Under the pieces are notes generated by a model that ran no database searches, was not told the DNA's origin, and saw nothing but the letters and a program-made list of their open reading frames with translations. Position numbers and translations under genes: made by a program. This document shows positions 34,459-44,935 of a DNA stretch of 64,000 bases, piece after piece. Position 1 is the first letter of the stretch. The number at the start of each line of letters is the position of its first letter. Source of the stretch: Edolisoma coerulescens (lineage: Eukaryota; Chordata; Aves; Passeriformes; Campephagidae). The stretch is from contig VWZW01005395.1 of assembly GCA_013397115.1 (NCBI GenBank), positions 274,427-338,426 of the forward strand. The letters are read 5' to 3'.

Positions 34459-36857
34459 ACTGATGAAGATTGATTAATATTTAATACATTTTGACAAAAT
34501 ATTTACTAGTGAAAGCCTTAAGAAACGCTAAAATTGGACTGTTGGGTGGAGGACCAAGACAAGAACTGTGAACCTGTGTGTCTTGCTGTGGTCCCCTTGA
34601 CACAGCACGCCAACACAACACATTCCATAGAGAAACCCAGAATTCTCTCCCTTTCGTTGCTCTTTTTATAGTGTGAGAATTGAGCAAAGGAGCCCCCTTA
34701 TTTTGGAAATAACCGCTAATTGTACTTGTTTCTTGTCACGGTATGACAAAATCTGCTGACAATGTTCTCCAAATTTACACATTACCAAAAAAATGATGAG
34801 GTCCACGCAGTTTTTCACAGCGGCATCTCTTAATGAGACTGCTTTAAAATAGGCAGAAGAGCCATCTGCTGCTACTCACAAGAATCCACCTCTCTCTCAC
34901 CCCTGGGTAAAAGGGACTCGTGATGAAGCACCAGCATCTGTGTTTGTAGCAAAACAGTAAATTCAGTTTTTAGTTCCTAAAAACGTTAAGTGTAGCCCCC
35001 TGGTTGGATTTGCCTTCGTTAGGAATTTAACCACACACGTGTGGATTCTCCTCTGCTTCTATTAGCATCCAATTTGCTGACAATGAGTTCACAATGTACA
35101 TAAAAATGGAAAGACTCTACCATGTTACTACCAGGCTCTCCTGCAGAGAGGGTTTTTTTTTTATATAACATGTTTGGTGAGAAACAGAACTAACCCAAAA
35201 AACGTCCTTTAGAGTCTTCTGTGAAGGCATCCAAGAACCAAAGGGAGTGGTAAGTACAGAAAAAAAGAAAAATGCACCGTACACACAGCAGATCTGGAAA
35301 GATTAGATTCTACTACAGTACTTCCAGCAGCTCCAAAGGAAGAGGAATATAACTTTATTTTTTCTCTCGAGCAACTTCCTGAATTTTGTAAAGATTTTAC
35401 TTAGCCATTTTCCTAAATTTACCATGATAAACTCAAAACACATCTCTAGGAAGGCAGATCAGTTATCAGACAAATCTAGGGGAAAATCCAACCAGCCAGC
35501 TAAAATAATTTCCATGAGGTATCCATGGAATCAATCTTGCAGTAAGAGAATGACAACATCGAGTACCTAAGCCCAGCTGCTCAGCTCCTCTATTGCTGCT
35601 GGTTCTGTTTTATTCATGGGAACTCCTACACCTGCTGCCATCTCATCTGTGATCTCACTGGAGTCTCTTCTCAGAGCACAGCCACAAAATCCCAGCCTTA
35701 CTGGCAGACAAAGTGTTTGCCTACACACTGTGCAGTAATCACCCAGTTAGGCGAGTTCCTGTCTTCTGGTGCCTTTTCATTTTCGAAAGACAGACTGTTC
35801 AGAGTTGTTGGCTCAACTCACAGATAAAAGTTGCATTCCCTTTTCCTTAGTTAAAATTTCCCTACTGAAAAATAAGCTTTCCAGTACCATAAACAGTGAA
35901 AAATGATGTCGGTTTCACTTAGGCTCTGTCAGAGAACAGTATTGATTTAAGAGTTTGGTATAAGGACAAGTGGTTTACCTGTAAGAACTTGTTTTGCACT
36001 AGCAAATTAACTGATTTTGTAACTTGAAAGCAGAACATATGTTTTGCTGAACACATGAATATTTCATATACCAACTACATACCACAAGAAAAAACAAAAT
36101 TGCTGCTAAAGAACTAGATTGAGTTAGATGGTTTAAAGACATAGCAGTATTAATCTAGGCCCAAGTTCAGGAGAGACTTTGAGAAGGCATGAGCCTTGAT
36201 GAAGAAGCCACCCACACCTGTTAACTCTTCCATCTCTTTGTTAAGTGAATGCTGTGGTCCTTCATCACTCACCAACAGGCAAAGCAAAACTAAGGACAAG
36301 GAAATAGAATGCAGAGGGACATGGTAACACTGTGAGGCAGGAAAGAGTAACACAATGAAACTGATCTTGGAAAATGTCAAGTCAATGCACCTAAGGAAGA
36401 ATTATTTCAAAACTTCGGAGATTCACTGTTGATGTGGGAGATATGAGAGAAAAGTTGAACTCATAAAAGGCAACAAATGAAACCTGCATCAGTAAGGCAG
36501 AATGCCAGATGAAAGAAAAATTGCAAGTAGGGTTTCTGTGCTGCATTTGTTAAAGTCACACCGTGATATATATGCAGAAACAATGCCAGGTTGCACCACG
36601 GTTGCACAATCCACCTGGAACATCATATTTGACTTTATGGCTGTAGGAGGATGCCAGAAATAACGAGATACACCACACAAATAAAGTGAAGTTGATCGAG
36701 CTCTGCCAGACCAAGAGCTCTAAACTCTCTTCATTCAGGTGAACGACATTTTCAAAAGACGTTGTCATCTGTTTTTGTAAAGTTAAAAAAAGTAGTAAAA
36801 TCTCTACCTTTTCCTTGTGTGTCTGTTTTCCAGTTTTTAGTAATCTGCATGGCCTCC
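34459..36857. other. unannotated AT-rich sequence
   Basis: No gene or mobile element is recognised in this 2.4 kb. Confidence 0.5.
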
Positions 36858-37610
36858 TGAGTTGGACTGAGCTTGGCTGGATATCTGGTGCCCACCAAGC
36901 TGCTTTACCATTCCCCCTTTCTCAAGGTGACAGGGGAGAGAAACTGTGATTAAAGGCTGGTGGGTGAGGTAAGGACAAAAAGCTCCCTCGCAGATCACCA
37001 GCACAGACAAGACAGGCTCAGCTCTGGGGAGCTCATTTATTACCAAACAAAGGAGTAGGATAATGAGAAATAACAACAAACTTAAACCAAACTCTCTCCT
37101 ACCCTTTCTTCTTCCTGATCTCAGCCTCACTCCCAACTTGTATAGCTCCTAAACCTGAGCAGCACAGGGGACAGGAACAGGGGTTTTGGTCTGTGCGTCC
37201 CATGGTAGATCTGTTGCTCCTTCCTCAGGTCATACTTCCTCTGCTCCAGTGTGGGGTAGAGACAATCCTTCATGAATTTCTCCAGATTGAGTTCTTCCCA
37301 TGGGCTGCAGCTCTTCACAAACCGCTCCAGCACGGGTCCCTTCCTCAGGGTCAGTCCTTCGGGAAAAGGCTGCTCCAGCCTTGGTCACAAGTCCTGCCAG
37401 AACTCTTGCTCGACTTCAGCCTCCTCTCCAGATGACAGCTGTGAAGGGTCTGTGAGGGTCAACAACTTCTTCCACTCAGGCGTGGCCAGCAGTAGGTTCA
37501 TCTCAGAGCTGCCTGGAACTGACTGTGTTGAGCATGAGGGAGCTTCTGGCATTTTCTACCACAGAAGCCACCCCTAAGAGCCCGCCCGTATCAAAACCTT
37601 GCCTCATACA
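36858..37610 (-). mobile_element. ERVL-like LTR, about 750 bp
   Basis: On the minus strand it starts TGTATGAGGCAAGGTTTTG and ends ...CCAAGCTCAGTCCAACTCA. An AATAAA signal (TTTATT on the plus strand at 37036-37041) is followed by the GCTTGGTGGGCACCAGATATC ending. That ending corresponds to the end of the plus-strand LTR at 5203-5772. A partly open minus-strand stretch (37127-37333) is normal for this LTR class and is not a host gene. No clean target duplication was found. Confidence 0.65.
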
Positions 37611-38175
37611 CCCATCACACCTCTGGAGGACGTGACCTGGGTAACTCAGGGAGCGTGAATGCAATAGTGTGTGGCCAGAACAGCCAAAACTCTCTCCTCT
37701 GAGATGCTGGCTGCCCAAACACTGATGATTATGATCAAGAGCAAAGAAATAATAACAAGGTTTCCTTGAGATGATGATCAGCCAAAATAAGATCTGTCCA
37801 GATCATGATTAAGAGACTTTGGATGAAAGAAGGAGTCAGCTTGAAAAGGCATACAATTAAGAATGAGAAATATATGATGCAGGGATTGATAAGAAGGTAA
37901 CAGGGAGCACTAAGCCTGGGCTTGACACTCCAGGAGTCACCTTCCCAACAACCCTCCCAGGCCAGCGTTTATGTGTCACAAACAACCATCCCTACCACAC
38001 TGGGAAGCACACAGGCCCCCACCTTGGCTGTGCAGCTGTGGCTCTCCGTGGTGTTGGTGGCTCAGTGGGGTGTGAGGACCAGCAGGACGACACTCGGGGC
38101 TGGACCACCGGCAGCTCCCACGGAGAGTGTGGAAGAAGGGGAACCCTCAGAGCCAGGAGAGGGGATGTGTGATGA
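37611..38175. other. unannotated, partly GC-rich
   Basis: From about 37905 the sequence becomes GC-rich with scattered CpGs up to the LTR junction at 38176. A 91-codon open frame (37922-38197), Pro/Ser/Thr-rich, runs into the LTR and is not recognised. Confidence 0.4.
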
Positions 38176-38689
38176 TGTTGCCTTTCCCTGGTCTTAAAAT
38201 TAAGAGCCAGACACAGTTAAGGGAAAAAGGGGGTTTTACCTTGGTATTTATTTAAGGATCTTTAAGGTGCACCACTTGGCCAAGGTGGAACACGCCGAAA
38301 TGCTCCTACTCGATAGATCGCGTGTACAATTTATAGGCCTTGCAAATTAGCATATCTATCAAAGATTCCCCAATGAGAGGCTTGAATGATTATTGTGATA
38401 TTCCCACATCCTGAGGAATTCCCCCCTGGATGGGCCTATCTTAGTTTACAGGATGTGTTCTGGAGAGAACCTTGGTTTCCCAGGGTAGCGTGGGGCTTTC
38501 CAGCCTCCAGCTGTGAGGCCTCCAGGATGTTTGGTCTCCTGGCTTAATGGAATATTAGGACTATGCTGAGTTATCAAACTCAAGGAATTACAAGTATGCA
38601 TGCTAAAAGCACTGAGGATACATAAAAGCTATATAAAAGGGTCTATAAAAGGTATATAAAAGAAAAGACAAAAAATCATCATGGCATCA
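38176..38689 (-). mobile_element. solo LTR, second copy of the 19885 family, inverted
   Basis: The reverse complement starts TGATGCCATGATGATTTTTT and ends GACCAGGGAAAGGCAACA, matching the copy at 19885-20385 along its length. Shared features include the tandem TATATA(C/A)-type units near the 5' end (plus 38611-38665), TTTGCAAGGCCTAT, GGTGCACC and AATAAATACCAAGGTAAAA. Flanks ATGA and ATGG match at three of four bases, compatible with an aged 4-bp duplication. Confidence 0.78.
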
Positions 38690-39587
38690 ATGGCAGCACA
38701 CACGGTGTGGGGGTGGATCAACGTGAGTGTGTGAACGACACTGTGTGGGAGTGCATACTTAGAACACTTTGCAAAAAGGTATTAAAGGGTTCTGGAAATT
38801 TATAGGGTTTTATTAACAGCTGTTGAGTGTGCAGTAATGCCATTTAGGTGTCATATTGCTGCTATTGATTATAAATGTACAGCTCTGGGATTGCCATTTC
38901 ATTAGGTGTTGTTCAAATAAAAATCAATAAACAATTTTGATCCCTATTTGAGTTAAAATATATAACCAGAGCAGTCTTTTCTCGTGTCATTCTGTAAGTC
39001 TCATCTCATGTCTACCTATGTGGCTGGCATGGCCACCAATTCCATCCTGGTAGCATTCCAGAAAGCTCAGTGAAGGATCATTTACTTTATTTCTTGTCAC
39101 TTCTGGTTTTCTATGCACATTACTCCCATCTCTGATTTCATTTCTTCATTGTGAAGCATCGATGAAAATATACCCAAATTCCCCAAAATTGGTTTGAAGA
39201 ATTTAACACTGAACTACTGCCTGTTGGAGAAAAATGTTCCAAAAATCCACGTTTTATTTTTTCTCCCAGTGCAGAAAGCAAGCTTGATCAGACTCTTCCA
39301 CAGGCCAGAAGTGGCCTCATTCTTTCTGTCAGGATCTATAATTCTACTTACTTAGTTAATTACTATGACTTGTGATGTTCTTATTACTTCAAACTTGAGT
39401 GTGGACATGGGCACACCGTATCAAGCTACACCATGATGGTAACTCTGGCACAAAGCTGAATTTCACCGTTGCACTTACAAAACAAATTCTTTAGGACGTG
39501 GCATTCAATTCCTCCCCAGATGTTGGGTATCTCTGTGTCACTCCTGTGGTTCCTTCACAGGAGTGACTGAGCTCGTGGCCATGACAG
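38690..39587. other. unannotated sequence
   Basis: The first about 70 bases are G/T-rich and may continue the GC-rich block interrupted by the LTR. The rest is AT-rich with no recognised feature. Confidence 0.45.
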
Positions 39588-39850
39588 ATCATAGAATCAT
39601 GGAGTCCCAGACAGTTTTGGGTGGGAAGGGGCTTTAGGCCATCCAGTGCCACCCCTGCCATGGGCAGGGACACCTTCCACTGGCCCAGGTTGCTCCATGC
39701 TCTGTCCAGCCTGGCCTTGGACACTTCCAGGGATCCAGGGGCAGCCACAGCTTCTCTGGGCACCCTATTCCCGGGCCTCAGAACCCTCAGAGGGAAAAAT
39801 TTCTTCCTGATATCTAATCTAAACATACACTCTCTCAGTTTAATGTCCTG
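39588..39850 (-). mobile_element. CR1 LINE 3'-end fragment
   Basis: It opens ATCATAGAATCATGGAGTCC then CAGACAGTTTTGGGTGGG, and continues into the CTTCCAGGGATCCAGGGGC segment. It is the same subfamily as the copy at 41565, sharing the GGAGTCCCAGACAG variant. Confidence 0.93.
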
Positions 39851-41564
39851 TGGTTCAAGAACAGGAAGAGAAAGTATGTCAGCAAAATTTAATTATCTGA
39901 ACCAGGGGATTCTGCTGAACCATCGTGGCCCTGAACACGAAAACTAGAGTGTTCCCAAATGCTTTTACCTCTGTAAGTCTGCAGAAATTTTTGCATAAGC
40001 AATGGGCTATGTGGGTGCTCCCTGGATTTTGTTCTATGTATCTAGATCTAGAGAAGAAGAAACCAATTAAATTTAAATCTGTGGGCTGTTTAATTAAAAT
40101 CAACTATGTCTAAATCATTTGTTGCTTTTGTGTTCATCATTAAGCAATACATTACCATTAAAAAAACTCCACCAAACACACATCCAGAACTCCCATTAAA
40201 ATCATGTCTTATAGGATGACTTTCCTTTGCCTAGATGCAGCTGCTCATGCTCCACAACTATTCATGTCTCAGTTTTCCATCATCTGAGTCCCTTGGGGAC
40301 TTTTGTAAAAACAGGAGTAGAAGTTTACTGCCAGCTGCCTTTTGCAGAGCAGGGAGCATGGGAGGATGGGTTCAAGGGCAAGAAGAGACATTTTAGGGCC
40401 ATAAGGAAGGGGCCCACTTGAGTGGTCCTCTGGGAACAGGTCTGCCTCTTCTAAACTTCCTCAGGGTGGTGATTGCTATAATTTACCTGTGGAATGAAAA
40501 GAAAAGTAAAGGAGATACAAAACTAAACTGAGCTCCCTTCAACACAGAGAACAGCCAGCAGATTTACCTTTTGCTTCCTTATTTTCCCATGAATTCTTTG
40601 ATTACAGGTCTTCTCTGTTAATTTAAAATGAATAAATAAAAGAGGTTATATATTCTGTGCTGGGTGTACTTTTTTTTCGCTTCAGAAGTGAGTAAGTAGA
40701 GACCAGTTAATTGCTTCAGTTGTTTTTTATGAAAATAGACTGGTTTTCAAATGAATCACATTAGTGAAGCATAAGAAATGGTGTTAGAAGACTGTTGAGG
40801 TTTATTTCTAATTAGGGCCACTGAGAATAATATTGTATTTATTACTGTGTTGAATTAACATTTCATATTTAGCTGCAGGTGTCCATTTCAGTGATTTATT
40901 CTCATTTAACCATCAAAAAAATATAAAAAGGAAATCCTTCTTTCTCAGAGACACAACACAACATTTCTTTCCAAAAATCTTTTCCTGCAGAACAAGAAAT
41001 TATATGCACTGATTTTCATAACTAATTAGGATGAAAAAATATTCCAAATATATCTAAGAAAAGCCTAATTTTTAAGCAGTTTTTATTCGGTCATTGAGAG
41101 ATGCAGAGTTTCTCTCCAACCTGGGAATCCAAAGATGAAAAGGATAAATTAGGCAGTCAATTTTTGAGGATAATTTAAAATTCAGCAGAGATTATCAGCT
41201 TCATGAAAGTCAATTTCAAGAGATTTTATGCTGTAAATAATATATTTTTGGTTGTGTTTTGCCTGAAATTGAGTGCCTTGGGCTGGAGAAATGCTTATCT
41301 CTGAGGTATTTTTCAGAGATCCTGTATCCTTGCATGACACAAGTAGGATTTAGGCAGTTGTTCTTTTCCTGTGCACATGGTTTTGGTGCCTCTCTCCCAC
41401 TCTTGCTCTTGCCCACAGCTCTCACTTTCTCTTTGCTCCTCCTTCCTTCCTCTTCATGACACCCAGATCAGGCAACAGCAGGATGCACACCAAGGAAAAT
41501 ATTTCCTATTTAAACTAATGAAAAATATACACAATCTACTCCCAAGTGGAGTTTTTACACTTAC
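39851..41564. other. unannotated AT-rich sequence
   Basis: No gene or mobile element is recognised. Several evenly AT-rich stretches (for example 40680-40920) could be conserved non-coding DNA, but that cannot be judged from one sequence. Confidence 0.5.
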
Positions 41565-41885
41565 GAATCACAGAATCATGGAGTCCCAGACAGTTTTGGG
41601 TGGGAAGGGACTTTATGCCATCCCATTCCCCCCCCTGCCATGGGCTGGGACACCTTCCACCAGCCCAGGCTGCTCCAAGCCCCGTCCAGCCTGGCCTTGG
41701 ACACTTCCAGGGATCCAGGGGCAGCCACAGCTTCTCTGGGCACCCTGTGCCAGGGCCTGCCCACCCTCACAGGGAACAATTCCTTCCCAATATCCCATTT
41801 AACCCTGCCCTCTGTCAGCCTAAAACCATTCCCCTTTGTCCTGTCACTCTATGCCCTCTTTAAAAGTCCCTCAAAAATTTGCCCT
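41565..41885 (-). mobile_element. CR1 LINE 3'-end fragment
   Basis: It begins GAATCACAGAATCATGGAGTC and includes GGGCACCCTGTGCCAGGGCC and ATTCCCCTTTGTCCTGTCAC. It is about 2 kb from a copy of the same subfamily (39588), same orientation. Confidence 0.94.
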
Positions 41886-42998
41886 TGAGTTATCAGAATG
41901 CTTCCTTCACTGTCCGCGGGGAATTGTTTGGTATTCAATGTTATATCTTTTTGTGTGGGTCAGAAGGATTAATTCTTCCCATAAGTACAGCCTGAAGGAG
42001 TATTTTGATGGTGTGATTTGCTTCATTTTAAAGAATAAGCAACTGTTATGTAAACTCTTTCTAGATAGCAAAGAAAGTATTTAATTTAGGGTGACTATTT
42101 ACAACATTATCAAATCCAAGACTGTTCAGATGAAAGCTAATCTAAATCAAATTTTCCGTTAAAATTTTGAGACTTGGTAATAAAAGTATTGGTAATACTC
42201 AAGTCTAATAAATATGCTATACTTACTTTAAGATAATGGTAATATTTTTTTCTTTGGTCCACAGTGCAAAAATGAGCTTACAGCCACACAGGACCACACA
42301 GAAACTGACTCGGATGGATGGATATCTTGAAGAGCTAGAATAACTTTCTGAAAACATACAAAACTGGATCTTCTTTTTCCGGCCATGAAATTGATATTAA
42401 TATTGGCTGTGAGGAAGCTTTTCTTTTTTAAATGAAGTTGTTTTTAAATGTTGTGTCACTACCTGATACTTCATCATTTGCCTTGCTCGTTTCCCGTTTC
42501 AGATATCAAAAAACTTGAGTTAAATCTAAAATCTGCCTTTAAACATGCAAGAATAACTTGTTTTCCATCTCTGTGCTCCTTAAGCAGGCTGAACTGAAAT
42601 TGAAAACCTAGAAAAGCTCTGTGTACGTGTACCCATTTTGACCTGAGTGCATTGTTTGATGTAGCTCTCCCCCTGTGCTCTATATTTGCTTTGTACATAC
42701 TCACATAGGCAATATCACCCTCATTTTGATTAGGTCCAAGAACTAGTGAAATGCATTTTGAAATGAAAGAATATACGGACATCCTACTATAACGAGTTCT
42801 TAAAAACAAGAAAACTGACATCCAGATTTTGTTCTGAGAAAATATTGTGAAAATCTCCTTTTTCACAGAAATAAAAAATCCCTAACCAAGAAATTGTCAC
42901 ATTTCTCTGCTGCATCACAGCAGTATTGTGCCACTTTCAAAAAAAAATGTGTTTTCTAGTTTATTTTATAGTAATGGATAATTTTTAAAAAGTCTTTG
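41886..42998. other. unannotated sequence with weak exon candidate
   Basis: It contains an acceptor-like tract ending GGTCCACAG at 42264, followed by a 21-codon open stretch (listed separately). Otherwise it is AT-rich with no recognised element. Confidence 0.45.
42265..42330 (+). other. weak candidate terminal exon segment
   Basis: After a T-rich acceptor (ending TTTGGTCCACAG) one frame reads CKNELTATQDHTETDSDGWI then Ser and a TGA stop at 42328-42330. A second frame contains MSLQPHRTTQKL and stays open for 24 codons. Both are short, and two open frames weaken the case. No nearby AATAAA supports a 3' end within the next 500 bases. Confidence 0.12.
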
Positions 42999-43165
42999 TG
43001 TCCTGGTTCTGGCCAGGACAGGGTTAATTTCTGCAGTAGCTGGGAGGGGCATGGCCAGGACCCAGACATTCTATACCCACTCACAGCACTGCTGGAGGTG
43101 CAGAGAGGGAGAAGGAGTTCCTTCTGGTCTAGAAAATGTGGCTTCAAGAATTGGAATTACACCTT
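42999..43165 (+). mobile_element. LTR 5'-end fragment, same family as 30390
   Basis: It begins TGTCCTGGTTCTGGCCAGGA and includes GGGTTAATTTCTGCAGTAGC and CATTCTATACCCACTCACAG, a typical avian ERV LTR start. It is truncated on the right. Confidence 0.7.
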
Positions 43166-44811
43166 TGCAATTGCAGTGCAAGTCAGGATACATGGATGGA
43201 TAAACCTGCATATTTCTAACCAATGAATTTTTCCATGAATCACAATTCAGATCCTCAGCAGGCACGAACCAAAGCAGTTTCTGATCAGATCATCTTGAAT
43301 TTCGTTTCTCATGAAAACGTGAAATGTAGCCTTTTTATTAGAAGGAGTCAGTGTTGTGTATTCCCCTCAACGACTTTTAGTGATTGTTAAAAACCCCCAG
43401 CAAATGTATTCATTTCAAGAGTTTAAAATCAAGGTAAATATTCAGCATTAAATCAGAACATTTCTGATGAAATTCACATTACTGCCTCTTAAAGATTGGA
43501 AGTCTTCTATCATGTGACAAGAATCTGAAGTCAGGAGGAACATGTAACAGCCTTCACTCACCTGTGTAAATGCACCCTATTAACAGCCTGTAAAATGTTC
43601 TGTCTGTGCTGTTCACACTTCTTTCCCTCCGTGTGCTTTGCACCATAAATCAACCTGTTGGTACCGTAGATCTACACCAGACTGGTACAAAACAATTCTG
43701 CTCACGCCTGCACAGCTTCCCCCAGTTAAGATTTGCAGTACAAATATTAAGACTGGCGTGAAGACATGTTAAATGGGAGTTTATGCGTGTGAAAACACCA
43801 GCTCCTCCTAGCAAGGACAAGATATATATGGACAGCAGGTGTTGGTGGCACCTAATTAGCACGTTATCAAGATTAGAGCACGCTATTGGCCATTCTCAAG
43901 ACACTTAGACAGTGAAACCTTAGATATTTTAAAAGACAGATTAGACTTGACTAAAACTGTTTTGCTTCGGAAATATTCTGCCAGCACAGCAGCACTTTTA
44001 GGTCAGAAAACTTTAAGTATTACGCAGGGTAATTTCAAAATATAATACACCATTCGATTATCTACTTAATTTGAGATTAAATGAGTTCAGATGAGGACAG
44101 GACATGAGCAGATTCTTGTATACCAGTACGCAATTCCTGTCTTTTTTGTGTAATCTGTGTCGGATCCCTTTATGCACAACAATATCCTTGCACTTTGCAT
44201 CTTGCATTTTTGCTGAGAAATAAACTCAGCTGACAGAAACCAGTGTGATTTCCCTACACTATGCCAGCTCTGTGACATCTGATGGTCTGGGCTGGATATA
44301 AAATGGGTTAGTGTTTGGGGTATTTGATACAGGTGGGACTCATCTTGGCCTGCATCCGGGGCCAGTAAACGTGTAGGGGGGTGTGTGGGGGCTTGTAAAT
44401 GGGTTTCCCCAGACTGGACAAATTTAACTCCCCTGCTTCAATTGCTGCTCTCAATAGAACTTTTTATCGAAATTAAAAACCAAGGCAGTGGGAAGGTAGA
44501 GAAAGCAATAAGGTTTCACTTCCTTTTTCTTTAAACATCTCCCTTGATTGCTTGGGTCAGCTTAAATTTGCCTCAGAAGTCAACCATGGCTCTCCTTGTC
44601 TTCCCTCAGGAGCTCTCAAAGTCTGCTGTACCCCTGTGACACGGCTTCCATCAGCCACAGCTCCAGGTGGGTCCTGTTCCTCCTGCACAGGGGCTCCTCC
44701 AGAAAATCAAAATGCTCTTAATCTCCCAGCACTTTCCCAAGGCCTTAAGGACTATAATAAGCAAATCAAGTAAGGTGATGTTGTCTGACACTAAATTGCA
44801 CTCTTTGAATG
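43166..44811. other. unannotated AT-rich sequence
   Basis: No gene or mobile element is recognised. Confidence 0.5.
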
Positions 44812-44935
44812 CAGAATCATAAAATAACAGGTCGGTTCAGCCTGGAAGAGCTACTTGTCAAATCCCCTGCTAGAAGCAAGGTCTGATTGTGGCATTAGCT
44901 CAGGTTGCTCAGATCCTTGTTCCGTTGAATAATCA
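44812..44935 (-). mobile_element. old CR1 LINE 3' end
   Basis: GCAGAATCATAAAATAACAGG followed by GGTTCAGCCTGGAAGAG and CTTGTCAAATCCCCTGC is a strongly diverged reverse CR1 end. Confidence 0.7.
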
